A stretch of 64,000 nucleotides of DNA from positions 1-64,000 of the forward strand of contig JAFZNK010000244.1 in assembly GCA_017550965.1 (NCBI GenBank), given 5' to 3'. The position numbers and the translations under genes are program-made. Positions 27,939 through 36,905 of this stretch are shown here, piece after piece. A model generated the notes under the pieces. It made no database searches. It had not been told where the DNA came from and saw only the letters and a list, made by a program, of their open reading frames with translations. How positions within the stretch are numbered: the first letter of the stretch is position 1; each line of letters starts with the position of its first letter. Source of the stretch: Thermoguttaceae bacterium. Lineage in GTDB: Bacteria > Planctomycetota > Planctomycetia > Pirellulales > Thermoguttaceae.

Positions 27939-28258
27939 TACTAATCCCTCGTTAGTTGTTTTCGCTTGTTTTGTTGATCGTCCATAAGATTATTAACAAC
28001 GCTTGATCGGCAAATGTTCCGCTTTTTTTTCAAAATTCTGAAGGAGTCCGCTCTTCTTTCTCTAACTCAAGAGATAAGGCGATCGGTTCTACATAGTTCA
28101 GATTCAGCCGCTGTGTTCCGACGTGACGGGCCGTTTTTTCGTCGTTGTTTTGCCGACGGCGGTTCCCGTGACGACAGGTTCTTCCGGGAATCTGTCGTCG
28201 CGTCGTCAGTCTGAAAAAAGCGTCGTTTTCAAAAAGACGAAAATGCTTTTCACGTAAG

Positions 28259-28287
28259 TTGACGCCTCTAAAATACGTTCGTATAAT
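28259..28287 (+). promoter_or_regulatory. Strong sigma70-type promoter for the GH18 gene
   Basis: TTGACG (28259-28264), 17-nt spacer, TATAAT (28282-28287). Predicted start near 28294 with a leader of about 97 nt. The remaining part of the 27939-28390 gap shows no supported gene. Confidence 0.85.
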
Positions 28288-28390
28288 ACGATAGTCATCG
28301 TTTATGTTCTTCGATTGCGCGAAGAGCCGTTCGCCTCGCGCCGTTGAGGAATTCAGTCGTCGGAAGCGTTATTTTTAGAGGGGCGTTCCA

Positions 28391-29440
28391 ATGAACAATA
28401 TGTTTAGAACAGGAGAGGGTGTAAGACGCGACGGTTTTATTCTTGTTAAACTCTTCGTCGTTATTGCAATCGTCGGCGTTTTATCTGGCTTGTCTGAACG
28501 CGGATTTGGAGCGGATCAATTTAAAATCGTCGGTTACGCGCCAAATTGGCACGGCGTCGGATATCTGGACAATATTGATTACAGTCAGGTTACGCATCTG
28601 ATTTACGCCTTCGCTATCCCGACGGCCGATGGGAAAATTCGGCCTTTGAACGACGGGGGTTTTATGACGGCGTTGGTTAAGAAAGCCCACGAACACAATG
28701 TGAAAGTCAGTATTGCCATCGGCGGTTGGTCGTATAACGGAAAGCCCCTTGAGTCTACCTTTGCCGCGGCGACCGACACGGACTCCAAATGCAGAACGCT
28801 GGCGGACGCCATGTTGAAAGTAGTGGACGATTACGGTCTGGACGGAATCGACGTGGATTGGGAGTATCCAAGAGCCGACACAAGTCGCCAATATGAGACG
28901 CTGATTAAGTATTTGCGAGAAGGCCTTGACCGGAGAGGAGAAGGGAAGTTCCTTACTTCTGCGGTGGCAGGCTTTACGTCCGCCGGTTATTCCACGACGG
29001 CTCTTGATTGTTTAGATTGTGTCAACGTCATGGCTTACGACGGCGACGGGGGCGCGGGCCATTCTCCGTACAACTATGCCGTCGACAGTACAAACACATG
29101 GAAAAACGTCGGACTTCCAAAAGAGAAGGTTGTTGTTGGCGTTCCGTTTTACGCCAGACCCGCCTGGACGTCCTATGCGGATTTAGTCGCGGCCGATAAA
29201 GAAAACGCTACAAAAGATAAGGCCGAGCATAAAGGCGCGACCGCATATTACAACGGCCTGGAAACAATCGCCCAAAAAACGGAATTTGCCTGCGACGCCG
29301 CAGGCGGCGTCATGATCTGGGAAATGAGTCAGGATTATACGTCGGACAAGAACCTAAGCTTGTTAAACAAAATTTACGAAACAGCGAAGAATAGGCTCGG
29401 CGAGACGAAGATAAAGGGAAGCGATTCGACCAAAAAATGA
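28391..29440 (+). CDS. Secreted GH18 family glycosidase (chitinase/endoglycosidase-like)
   Basis: Hydrolyses beta-1,4 linkages in chitin-like or N-glycan substrates, outside the cytoplasm. 349 aa. The TIM barrel starts at FKIVGYAPNWH (about 44), has the GGW strand and the catalytic DGIDVDWE (151-158), where the last Glu is the acid/base and the Asp before it stabilises the intermediate. The N-terminus RRDGFILVKLFVVIAIVGVL resembles a prepilin-type leader (canonical GFTLVEL) but with Lys at the position of the conserved Glu. It may work as an ordinary signal or anchor. A damaged second copy lies at 31045-31970. The gene is led by a near-consensus promoter. Confidence 0.93.
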   Translation: MNNMFRTGEGVRRDGFILVKLFVVIAIVGVLSGLSERGFGADQFKIVGYAPNWHGVGYLDNIDYSQVTHLIYAFAIPTADGKIRPLNDGGFMTALVKKAHEHNVKVSIAIGGWSYNGKPLESTFAAATDTDSKCRTLADAMLKVVDDYGLDGIDVDWEYPRADTSRQYETLIKYLREGLDRRGEGKFLTSAVAGFTSAGYSTTALDCLDCVNVMAYDGDGGAGHSPYNYAVDSTNTWKNVGLPKEKVVVGVPFYARPAWTSYADLVAADKENATKDKAEHKGATAYYNGLETIAQKTEFACDAAGGVMIWEMSQDYTSDKNLSLLNKIYETAKNRLGETKIKGSDSTKK

Positions 29441-29450
29441 TCTTGCGTCA

Positions 29451-29553
29451 TTGGAGTTGTATCTTTTAAGTAGAGTCGAAAAATCCTAAAATTCTGGTAG
29501 TGGAAGTTCCTTCCAATATTAGGAGTTTTTGTGATGAGTAGATACAACTCCAA
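29451..29553. repeat. 103-bp element with perfect 14-bp terminal inverted repeats
   Basis: TTGGAGTTGTATCT at 29451-29464 and its exact reverse complement AGATACAACTCCAA at 29540-29553. It lies directly downstream of GH18 and upstream of the convergent methyltransferase end. It could be a miniature mobile element, or a long-stem transcript terminator; no clear target duplication is seen. Confidence 0.6.
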
Positions 29554-29667
29554 AAGCTAAAAGGCCAGAAAAGCGCAGTTTTAATGTATCCTAATGCCCG
29601 TCATAACCCTTACTCTCAAAAACGAGATTACTGACCGGAGTAATATAAATTCTAATCAGTAAGGTTT

Positions 29668-30450
29668 TCAAGAATCCATGGGTTTAGTGCAGACTACTTG
29701 TATTTCAGTACACAACGATGGAACAATTCTCCCAATAAAACGATTAAGTTGCCAATACCAACGATAATTTTCTAAGAAAGCTATAATTCCGCCGGATACA
29801 ATACGGAATCCACGCACATGTTCTATTTGTACTCCTGGACAATTTGTCTTGATATCTTTCAAAAAAGTGTATTTACACCAAGCTTGTATATGCCCGCGAA
29901 TCTTTTTAACCTTAAAAATTTTATCTAAAACGGGAACAATATGTTTTCTGGCTAAGTGCAAAGGGGGAATGAACGAAGGCACGCCGAGAATGAGCGTTCC
30001 CCCTGGTTTTAACAAGCGATATATGTCGCGCAAAGTCATTTGAGGATAAAGTAAATGTTCAAGCACTTGTTCACAAATGATAATATCGAAATATTGTTCA
30101 GGAACTTCCAAATGCTTTTCAAGCCCCTCATTAAGATCTAGCGGATATATGATCCAATCGTTGTGGCCATGAATCCTATTTGGATCCTTATTGGGTAAGT
30201 CAATGGCAGAATATCGAATTAACGAAGTGTCATTTTTGATAAAATGTTGAATGTAAAGACGGGATACTCCTGTGTCGACGCCAACATCAAGCAAGTTACA
30301 CGGAGTTTCGGTACTAAATTGTTTTTGAACTAAACTGGCAATATCTTGGGCAAGTTCATAATACCTTGCCTGCCTCAAATAATACTTGCGACTTCCACCT
30401 GGTTCAATATCGAACATCAATTTTGAACAAGATTTTTGATTGGTCTTCAT
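29668..30450 (-). CDS. Class I SAM-dependent methyltransferase
   Basis: 260 aa with the Rossmann fold SAM motif NLLDVGVDTGVS, the post-I acidic residue in YSAIDLP, motif IICEQVLEHLL and LLKPGGTLILGVPS, as in Methyltransf_11/23 enzymes often found in polysaccharide or lipid clusters. The C-terminal third is hydrophobic and basic, which may allow membrane contact. The gene and its flanks are visibly AT-richer than the housekeeping genes, and it sits between the intact and damaged GH18 copies. The acceptor is unknown. Confidence 0.82.
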   Translation of the reverse strand: MKTNQKSCSKLMFDIEPGGSRKYYLRQARYYELAQDIASLVQKQFSTETPCNLLDVGVDTGVSRLYIQHFIKNDTSLIRYSAIDLPNKDPNRIHGHNDWIIYPLDLNEGLEKHLEVPEQYFDIIICEQVLEHLLYPQMTLRDIYRLLKPGGTLILGVPSFIPPLHLARKHIVPVLDKIFKVKKIRGHIQAWCKYTFLKDIKTNCPGVQIEHVRGFRIVSGGIIAFLENYRWYWQLNRFIGRIVPSLCTEIQVVCTKPMDS

Positions 30451-30511
30451 TCCTGTAACTCGCGGCGACTGAATGTGTAAATGATTATCAGTGATTGGTT
30501 TTTTCGGTACG

Positions 30512-30537
30512 GTTCAGCATGAAACGTCATGCTGAAC
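30512..30537. repeat. Perfect 11-bp hairpin
   Basis: GTTCAGCATGA (30512-30522), loop AACG, TCATGCTGAAC (30527-30537). No T tract on either strand. It lies 62 nt upstream of the methyltransferase start. The 30451-31044 gap otherwise shows AT-rich sequence without a supported gene. Confidence 0.55.
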
Positions 30538-31044
30538 GGCATAAGCTCAGCGTTATTCACTCATGGAACTCTCCTGACCTTTTAATCCCCCCCTTTTCAC
30601 AATAGATTCGTTTTCGTAACGGCGGAAACATTTAGAATTAATTGTAGGGGAAAGAGGATACATTGCCTCAAACCTTTGAATATATAAACTCAAACTGTAA
30701 ATGGAGCCATAGCCTCCATTATTGATATTGCGTAAAACGTAAAAAAAGAGTTTCCCTAGAAATTGAGTAAAAATCAACCACGATAATTTACTCCCAGTTT
30801 CCAGGAAATCCCAACGCTAAATGTAAATTGTTTTCCTCAACGGTTCAAGGTCTTTTTCCGACAATTCTCAGAAAAATTTGTAATTAGCGGCAAGATATAC
30901 AATTACCTTTGGCGAATAGTCTTAGCTCTAGCGTGTCTTGAAGAATGAGTCAGTTTGACCAAAACGGCGGCGTTTACAGGCAAATAGCGAACACGCCAAG
31001 CTTTTGAAAAGTTTCTGACGCAAACAGATTGGAATGAACAGACG

Positions 31045-31970
31045 CGTTCAAAATCGTCGGTTACGCGCCGAACTGGTATGGCGTTGGCTATTTGGACAAG
31101 ATTGATTACAATCAGGTTACGCATCTGATTTACGCCTTTGCTATCCCGACCGCAGACGGAACAATCCGGCCTTTAAACGACGGGGGGTTTATGACGGCGC
31201 TGGTTAAGAAAGCTCATGAAAACAATGTGAAAGTCAGTATTGCCCTCGGCGGCTGGTCGTATAATGGAAAGCCCCTTGAGTCAACTTTTGCCGCGGCGAC
31301 CGACACGGACGCCAAATGCAGAACGCTGGCGGACGCCATGTTGAAAGTCGTGGACGATTACGGTCTGGACGGAATCGACGTGGATTGGGAGTATCCAAGA
31401 GCCGACACAAGTCGCCAATACGAGACGCTGATTAAGTATTTGAGAGAAGGTCTTGACCAAAGAGGGGAAGGGAAATTCCTTACTTCTGCGGTAGCGGGCT
31501 TTACAACCGCCGGTTATTCCACGACGGCGCTCGGTTACTTAGACTGGGTCAACGTCATGGCTTACGACGGCGACGGGGGGCGCTGGCCATTCTCCGTACA
31601 ACTACGCCGTCGACAGTACAAACACATGGAAAAACGTCGGCCTTCCTAAGGAAAAGGTCGTTGTTGGCGTTCTGTTTTGCGCCAGACCCGCCTGGACGTC
31701 CTCCGCGGATTTGGTTGCGGCCGATAAAGAAAACGCTACAAAAGATAAAGCCGAGCACAAAGGCGCGACCGCATATTACAACGGTCTGGCGACTGCGCCC
31801 AAAAAACGGAATTTGCCTGTGACGCCGTCGGCGTCATGATCTGGGAAATGAGTCAGGATTATACGTCGGACAAAAACCTGAGCTTGTTAAACAAGATTTA
31901 TGAAACAGCGAAGAATAAACTCGGCGAGACGAAGAAAAAGGGAAGCACGTCGGCAAAAGAGAGGGATTAA
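31045..31970 (+). pseudogene. Frameshifted, N-terminally truncated second GH18 copy
   Basis: From about 31045 (FKIVGYAPNWYGVGY) to the stop at 31968-31970 the sequence is a close copy of the GH18 gene at 28391, including DGIDVDWEYP. The prepilin-like leader is missing and no new signal is visible. A run of six G at 31575-31580, where the intact copy has five, shifts the frame and gives a stop at 31647. A compensating one-base loss occurs near 31790 (GCGACTGCGCCC in place of GAAACAATCGCCC) and an in-frame three-base loss follows. Sequencing error could explain the homopolymer but not all changes together. Confidence 0.88.
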
Positions 31971-32140
31971 CAACGCGATTGTCACGGGGGTTGCGTGCCT
32001 TTCATGCGTAAATTAGCCAAATAGTTCATCGTTCCATTTTAGTTGAGCAATTGGTTCTTTAGGCGGACCGTTAAGAATAAAAATCTTAACGTTTGTCGGC
32101 GTTAGAGATTTTAAGCAAACTGTTAACGGAAGCGATTGGA

Positions 32141-32177
32141 CGGCAGTCACGAACCCTCTCACGGTTCTTGACTGCCG
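32141..32177 (-). terminator. Long hairpin at the end of the glycosyltransferase run
   Basis: CGGCAGTCA-C-GAACC (32141-32155) pairs with GGTTC-T-TGACTGCCG (32163-32177): 14 of 15 positions. It lies 10 nt past the stop of the last glycosyltransferase. There is no strong T tract, so termination is likely but not certain. Confidence 0.5.
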
Positions 32178-32186
32178 ATCTAGCAA

Positions 32187-33080
32187 TTAGAAATCGAATT
32201 GAACGAACCCTTTTTCAGGTCGTACGAACGCTTTGGCATGCTCTATGGCACGGTCGACGCCGTTTTTGCAACGGGATTCTGACTCGAGGGACTCTAAGTA
32301 TGCAGGGGTATTGGGGCGTATTTTCTCGTTCTCGCTTGCTCGCGCTGCTTTTGAATGACGGAAATGGTAAGCCAAGCCGTATTGACTCATTATGAACCGC
32401 GTCGCCCCGTTTAATTCCAAGCGTTGCGCGAACTCGACGTCCTCGGGACCCCACATTTGAAAGAATTCGTTGAAACCGTTGACTGCAATCGCGTCTTCGC
32501 GCCAAAAGGCGAAGTTCGTGCCTTGAATCCCACGCCTAAAATTATCGGAAACTTTTTCGTTTTCTTTCGGTGGTCGTTCTTTAGAGCAGAGACGCGCGAG
32601 CGTTAGGGAACGAATAGCATAGAAACGCCTGTAAATACCTAATGTAAAAGGAGTTATTTTTGCTTCGTCTAACTTCAGAATTTTTTCTTTGAGCCGTTTT
32701 TTGACTTGGACCCGCCGTCCGCCTACGTAGCGTTTTTTTTTCGCGAAATAGAGATGGTCCTCGACAAAATGACGTTCGACAAAACAGTCTCCGTCGAGTT
32801 CTATTAGATAGTCCCCCGAAGCGACCGCGATTGCATTATTGCGCGAACGTGCGAGGCGCCATCCAACGTCCTCTTGCCAAACGCGAATAATTGGAATCGG
32901 AACCTCGCGCTCTTTGCAAAAAGAACGCATGGCCTCGCCCGTTTCCTTGTGAGAACCGTCGTCGGCAACGATAATTTCGTTCGGAAGGCGCGTTTGATTT
33001 AAAAGTGACTTTAGCGCGAATATCAATTCATCCGGCTTGTTGTAAGTAGTTATAATTATGGAAACTCGTTGTGGTTTCAT
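32187..33080 (-). CDS. Family 2 glycosyltransferase
   Basis: 297 aa from the ATG at 33080 (MKPQRVSIIITTYNKP); the frame runs on upstream to 33143 without homology. GT-A fold with IIVADDGS, the nucleotide-sugar binding LIELDGDCF (DxD-like DGD) and a C-terminal galactosyltransferase-like part with NGFNEFFQMWGPEDVEF, where the ED pair is the catalytic region. It is homologous to the two genes at 35867 and 36906 but more diverged. Probably adds a sugar to a surface polysaccharide at the cytoplasmic face of the membrane. The donor and acceptor are unknown. Confidence 0.9.
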   Translation of the reverse strand: MKPQRVSIIITTYNKPDELIFALKSLLNQTRLPNEIIVADDGSHKETGEAMRSFCKEREVPIPIIRVWQEDVGWRLARSRNNAIAVASGDYLIELDGDCFVERHFVEDHLYFAKKKRYVGGRRVQVKKRLKEKILKLDEAKITPFTLGIYRRFYAIRSLTLARLCSKERPPKENEKVSDNFRRGIQGTNFAFWREDAIAVNGFNEFFQMWGPEDVEFAQRLELNGATRFIMSQYGLAYHFRHSKAARASENEKIRPNTPAYLESLESESRCKNGVDRAIEHAKAFVRPEKGFVQFDF

Positions 33081-33167
33081 AGCGGTTTTAATTTGAGATA
33101 AATACCTACGTTTATTATAGTTTGTCGGCGTTGTCAAACACATTTGTATGATTAAGGATCCGATCCG

Positions 33168-34286
33168 CTATGGCGTCGTTTTTCTAAAATACGATTTTTT
33201 GCGAAATGGACGAATTACGTGTTTTTTCCCAAACGCTTCAAGTCTTTTCAACCGGATAAAAATTTCAGAATAAGCGGCGTTAAACGTGCGTTCGAACACG
33301 TTACGTCCATAGAGCCCGAGCCAAAAACTCCTGATTTGGGCGGGTAATGCTCCGCGTTCATAAAACGCCTGCCTTAATTGATTGTCGAGCAGTTCGTCAA
33401 TATGCTCACGCCAAATCGCACGTTCAGATTTCGATAGAGGAGTCTGGAGATTTCGTTGCATATAGGCGAAGATTTCCGCGAGCGGCTCGCACAAAGATTC
33501 TGTATCAGAGAATTGCGTGTAGAAGTCGCGAGTCTTTCGATAGGCGTCGAACGCGTCGACAAATGATCCTAGCATTGCGTTTGTTTTTGGATGGGCTGCC
33601 GATCCAACACGCTGACGATAACGGTATAAATTAGCCTCGAAAAACGCAAATTGTTTACCAACTGCGTAGGCGATGTAATTAACGTATGTGTCTTCACCGT
33701 ATCTAATTCCTTCTGGGAACTTCAACTTGGCGTCAAGCCAAAAGCTACGAAGGTATAAACAAGTCCAGCATCCGTGGAATCCAGACAGATAGACGAATAA
33801 CCGACGGTCGTCTTGCGTCGGCGTATCGTAGTATTCTCGCAATCGTTTGTCGAAAAGCGACCGAGTTTTGGGAAAGCGTTTACAAACGAGTTTTAAATCG
33901 CGTGCATTATAGAATCGAGTGACGTCTGCTTTGTATTTTTCCGCAATTTCGACGGTTCGTCGACACATGTCCGGATCAATACAATCATCGGAATCGACGA
34001 AATGTATATATTTGCCTTTTGCTACCGCTACGCCCGTATTGCGCGCGACCGAAACCCCTTGATTTATTTGGGAAACGACAATGACCCGCGCGTCTTTTTC
34101 GTGATACTCCTCGAGAATATCAGGGGATTTGTCGGTAGAACCGTCGTCGACGCAAATAATCTCGATTTCCTTGAGTGTTTGCGCAATGATGGAATCAAGA
34201 CATTCTCGGAGATAATCAGCGGTGTTGTAGATCGGGACGATTATCGATACGATCGGCTCCTTGATACATTGACTTGTCTCGCTCAT
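33168..34286 (-). CDS. Family 2 glycosyltransferase (EpsH/EpsJ-like)
   Basis: 372 aa. N-terminal GT-A domain with VSIIVPIYNTADYLRECLDS, ICVDDGSTDKS, the NQGVSVARNTG segment and the metal-binding HFVDSDDCID. The C-terminal 150 residues are helical and basic. This is a different subfamily from its neighbours in the cluster, which carry the galactosyltransferase-like C-terminus. ATG 34286 is preceded by AAGAGAG. The 34287-34515 gap upstream has no clear gene. Confidence 0.9.
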   Translation of the reverse strand: MSETSQCIKEPIVSIIVPIYNTADYLRECLDSIIAQTLKEIEIICVDDGSTDKSPDILEEYHEKDARVIVVSQINQGVSVARNTGVAVAKGKYIHFVDSDDCIDPDMCRRTVEIAEKYKADVTRFYNARDLKLVCKRFPKTRSLFDKRLREYYDTPTQDDRRLFVYLSGFHGCWTCLYLRSFWLDAKLKFPEGIRYGEDTYVNYIAYAVGKQFAFFEANLYRYRQRVGSAAHPKTNAMLGSFVDAFDAYRKTRDFYTQFSDTESLCEPLAEIFAYMQRNLQTPLSKSERAIWREHIDELLDNQLRQAFYERGALPAQIRSFWLGLYGRNVFERTFNAAYSEIFIRLKRLEAFGKKHVIRPFRKKSYFRKTTP

Positions 34287-34515
34287 AAAACGCTCTCTTG
34301 TCTCGCTCTTTTTTGGCGTATAGTTGATTTAAATTGAGAGGAATTTTTTTCGGGCTCTTCCCGTTTATATTCCTTCTTCCTTTCCCCTGAAGCTCTTTTT
34401 CGTGACGGCAGGCGTTTATCAAAGAAAAAGAAGATATGCTCACAGTGTTATAATGCGGGAATATTGGTTTTAAAAGGAAGCGTCCAAAGACTCTCTTAAT
34501 TTCTGTAAGCATGCG

Positions 34516-35571
34516 CTATAACGAGGTTTGTTCTTTTTTTACATATTTAAAGGATGTTTTAAGAGATTGACTCAGAACTGAAAAATCCTGATTCATATCG
34601 GCAAAACTCCCGGAGTTAATTTCTTCATATACTTTTTTTGCGTTTTCTACATTTTCACAATAAGCAATGTAGGGAAGCGAAGATATCCATTCGTATGAAC
34701 TCTTAATTTTATGATTGGAGTTGCTAAATACGATGCATGGAGTGTCCGTAATAGCGCAAAAGATCATACAATGCAATCTATCTGTCAGAACAAGTTTAGC
34801 AGACGAAATGTTTTCCCATATTTGCAAGAGTTCTTTTTCCATGGCGACGGGTAGTATCGCATGATTTGTTACAGTGTCGACATCCTCGGTTTTATAGCCC
34901 TTAAAAATGCTTTTTAATCGAGTTACATCTTTTTTCTTAATGCGTTTTTCACGATCTTTACGAAAGCAAAACAATATTTTATCCGACCTTTTTATGTGGT
35001 CGCTGGTTCTCTTTCCTAGTGAAAAGACGATATCGGGAGCCAAATAAACAGTATTCCTTCTGAAATATCTCTTCATCTTCTCATAGGATACTTTCTCACG
35101 AGCGAACATCACCAGGTTTGAATGTTTTGAGAAAAGCTTTGAATTTTTCCTTCGACATAAGAATCCCTTAATTGATCTGGAATAATCTATCGTCTGAGGA
35201 AAAATGATTATTTGATTTTGAGGGAACAATAAAACTGTGATATTTCTCAATAATCGCTGATCAAGATACCTATCTCCTAAATTTCCTCCCCCAACAAGAA
35301 GAATGATATCATTCCGCGATATATTCTTAGATACGTTTTGAAAGTCAGTAAATATTTGGTTTTGATCAAACTCAAGATACGGTATGGAGGGAAACTGTTT
35401 TCTTACATACTCACACATTGCATAAGCAATTGCTTGATCTCCCAGATTATTATAGTCTGGGCTTCCTAAGAAAACGATTCTTCCTTCCGATTTGGCGTAG
35501 CACGGCCGGAATTCTTTAACAATTTTGCGACGCCTTTTAAAATAGTTATAAACTTCTTTAACTCTTGACAT
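34516..35571 (-). CDS. Polysaccharide pyruvyl transferase family protein
   Basis: 351 aa. Transfers a pyruvyl ketal from phosphoenolpyruvate to sugars of exopolysaccharides in known members (CsaB, WcaK). The family features are the N-terminal GSPDYNNLGDQAIAYA, the IILLVGGGNLGD segment, and the C-terminal LVLTDRLHCMIFCAITDTPCIVF. Base composition is clearly AT-richer than the flanking housekeeping genes and Lys codons are common, a sign of recent transfer. It lies between two glycosyltransferase genes on the same strand, so pyruvylation of a surface glycan is likely. Confidence 0.88.
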   Translation of the reverse strand: MSRVKEVYNYFKRRRKIVKEFRPCYAKSEGRIVFLGSPDYNNLGDQAIAYAMCEYVRKQFPSIPYLEFDQNQIFTDFQNVSKNISRNDIILLVGGGNLGDRYLDQRLLRNITVLLFPQNQIIIFPQTIDYSRSIKGFLCRRKNSKLFSKHSNLVMFAREKVSYEKMKRYFRRNTVYLAPDIVFSLGKRTSDHIKRSDKILFCFRKDREKRIKKKDVTRLKSIFKGYKTEDVDTVTNHAILPVAMEKELLQIWENISSAKLVLTDRLHCMIFCAITDTPCIVFSNSNHKIKSSYEWISSLPYIAYCENVENAKKVYEEINSGSFADMNQDFSVLSQSLKTSFKYVKKEQTSL

Positions 35572-35866
35572 TTTTTCTAACTATTCTGATTGGTTCCTCC
35601 GAAATAGTCTTTCCTATTTTTTATCCTTTTTCTTATTTTCTTCAAAAGTGCTGTCTTTCGTGGCAGTGAAAACATTTAGTTTTGTTTGTTAGGGATAAAA
35701 GAAGATACTGCCTTTGTATGCTGAAATTGCTAATCTGTGGCTTTTTTCGGTTTTTTTCAATTCCACATGTTGGTCTTTAAAGAAATACCCCAAAACGCGT
35801 CCTCTCTCTCCAAGGAGGGATATTTTTAAGTTTGGAATGAGGTCTTTCTTTGTTTTTCTAAGTGTT

Positions 35867-36772
35867 TTAGAATAAATATTTCTGATAATATCCATCAACA
35901 ATGATCGGCGTGCGCTTTTGTGAAAGCGCGCGCGTAAGTCCGAGCGAGTCGACGCAGCGCGTCTGACTTTCGTTTACAGACGCCAAGTATTTCGGATTTG
36001 TCGCCGTTAGCTTTTTCTCTTTGCTTACGACGCCGAGATGGTCGTGGCTGAAGTGATAATTGGTCGCGCAATGACGGAGTTTAAATTTTCTGATTCCGCT
36101 CCGTTCTAATCTTGCGCAAAATTCAAGATCCTCCTCGCCATAACAGTTCCATAGTTCATTGAATCCATTAACGCGTATTGCGTCGGCTTTAAAAAACGCC
36201 AAATTGGCGCCAAGAACGCCGTAACGCCATCCAAAAGAGCTTAGTTTTGTTTTAGACCAATAGCTTGACATCATATTCGCGAGCACGAACGAACGCATGA
36301 AGTGAAATTTTTTGCGCATGCTTATATTGAGGTCGAATACATTGATATTGATTCCGCGTGTTTGCAGTATTTGTGGGCGTAAATCTTGATTAAGGTCTAT
36401 GCGTCGACCTGCGTTATATCTTCCTTGACGCGCAAAATAGATATGGTCGTGAATAAACCATTCATCCAAAAAACAGTCTCCGTCGATGAGCGACAAGTAT
36501 TCCGATTCTGCAACCGCGATCGCGTTGTTTCGGGAATGATTGAGCCGGAATCCAAGGTCTTGTTGCCAGACGTGTTTGATTGTTACTGTTGATTTTTTAG
36601 CCGCTTCACGAACGACAGACTCGGTTTTTTCCTCTGAACCATCGTCTGCGACGATGATTTCATAGGGAGCGACTTTTTGTCGAAGCGCCGTTTCCAGAGA
36701 GAGTTCCAATAGCTCTGGTTGGTTATACGTAGTAATGATCAACGCTGTTTTTAGGTTAAGGTTTTTCGACAT
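35867..36772 (-). CDS. Family 2 glycosyltransferase, tandem copy A
   Basis: 301 aa. Starts MSKNLNLKTALIITTYNQP, has EIIVADDGSEE, the HSRNNAIAVAESEYL segment, LIDGDCFLDEWF (DGD metal site) and the C-terminal NGFNELWNCYGEEDLEFCARL with the acidic catalytic pair. It shares the same N-terminal and C-terminal words with the gene at 36906 (for example SQTRCV and GLTRALSQK), while the middle third differs. ATG 36772 has AGGAAA upstream. Sugar specificity probably differs between the two through the variable middle. Confidence 0.92.
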   Translation of the reverse strand: MSKNLNLKTALIITTYNQPELLELSLETALRQKVAPYEIIVADDGSEEKTESVVREAAKKSTVTIKHVWQQDLGFRLNHSRNNAIAVAESEYLSLIDGDCFLDEWFIHDHIYFARQGRYNAGRRIDLNQDLRPQILQTRGININVFDLNISMRKKFHFMRSFVLANMMSSYWSKTKLSSFGWRYGVLGANLAFFKADAIRVNGFNELWNCYGEEDLEFCARLERSGIRKFKLRHCATNYHFSHDHLGVVSKEKKLTATNPKYLASVNESQTRCVDSLGLTRALSQKRTPIIVDGYYQKYLF

Positions 36773-36905
36773 TGGTTTCCTATTCGTATGTGCTGAGAAA
36801 ATATGATTATTCTTCGAGGTAATCGTTAGAAACGAACCGTGGTTTGTTTGTTAGTTATTGACCTCTAGTAAAGTCTCATTTCTGCAATTATATTTAACCT
36901 AGGTC

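Noticed and set aside
28014-28214. 66-residue plus-strand frame upstream of GH18
   Set aside because: No ribosome site; the area is better explained as intergenic sequence before the promoter at 28259.
30553-30777. 74-residue minus-strand frame in the AT-rich gap
   Set aside because: No ribosome site or family; chance frame in AT-rich DNA is as likely.
34216-34512. 98-residue minus-strand frame
   Set aside because: Overlaps the certain start of the glycosyltransferase at 34286 in another frame; no motif.
35689-35901. 70-residue minus-strand frame downstream of glycosyltransferase copy A
   Set aside because: Overlaps the 3' end of the glycosyltransferase, no ribosome site, no recognisable motif.
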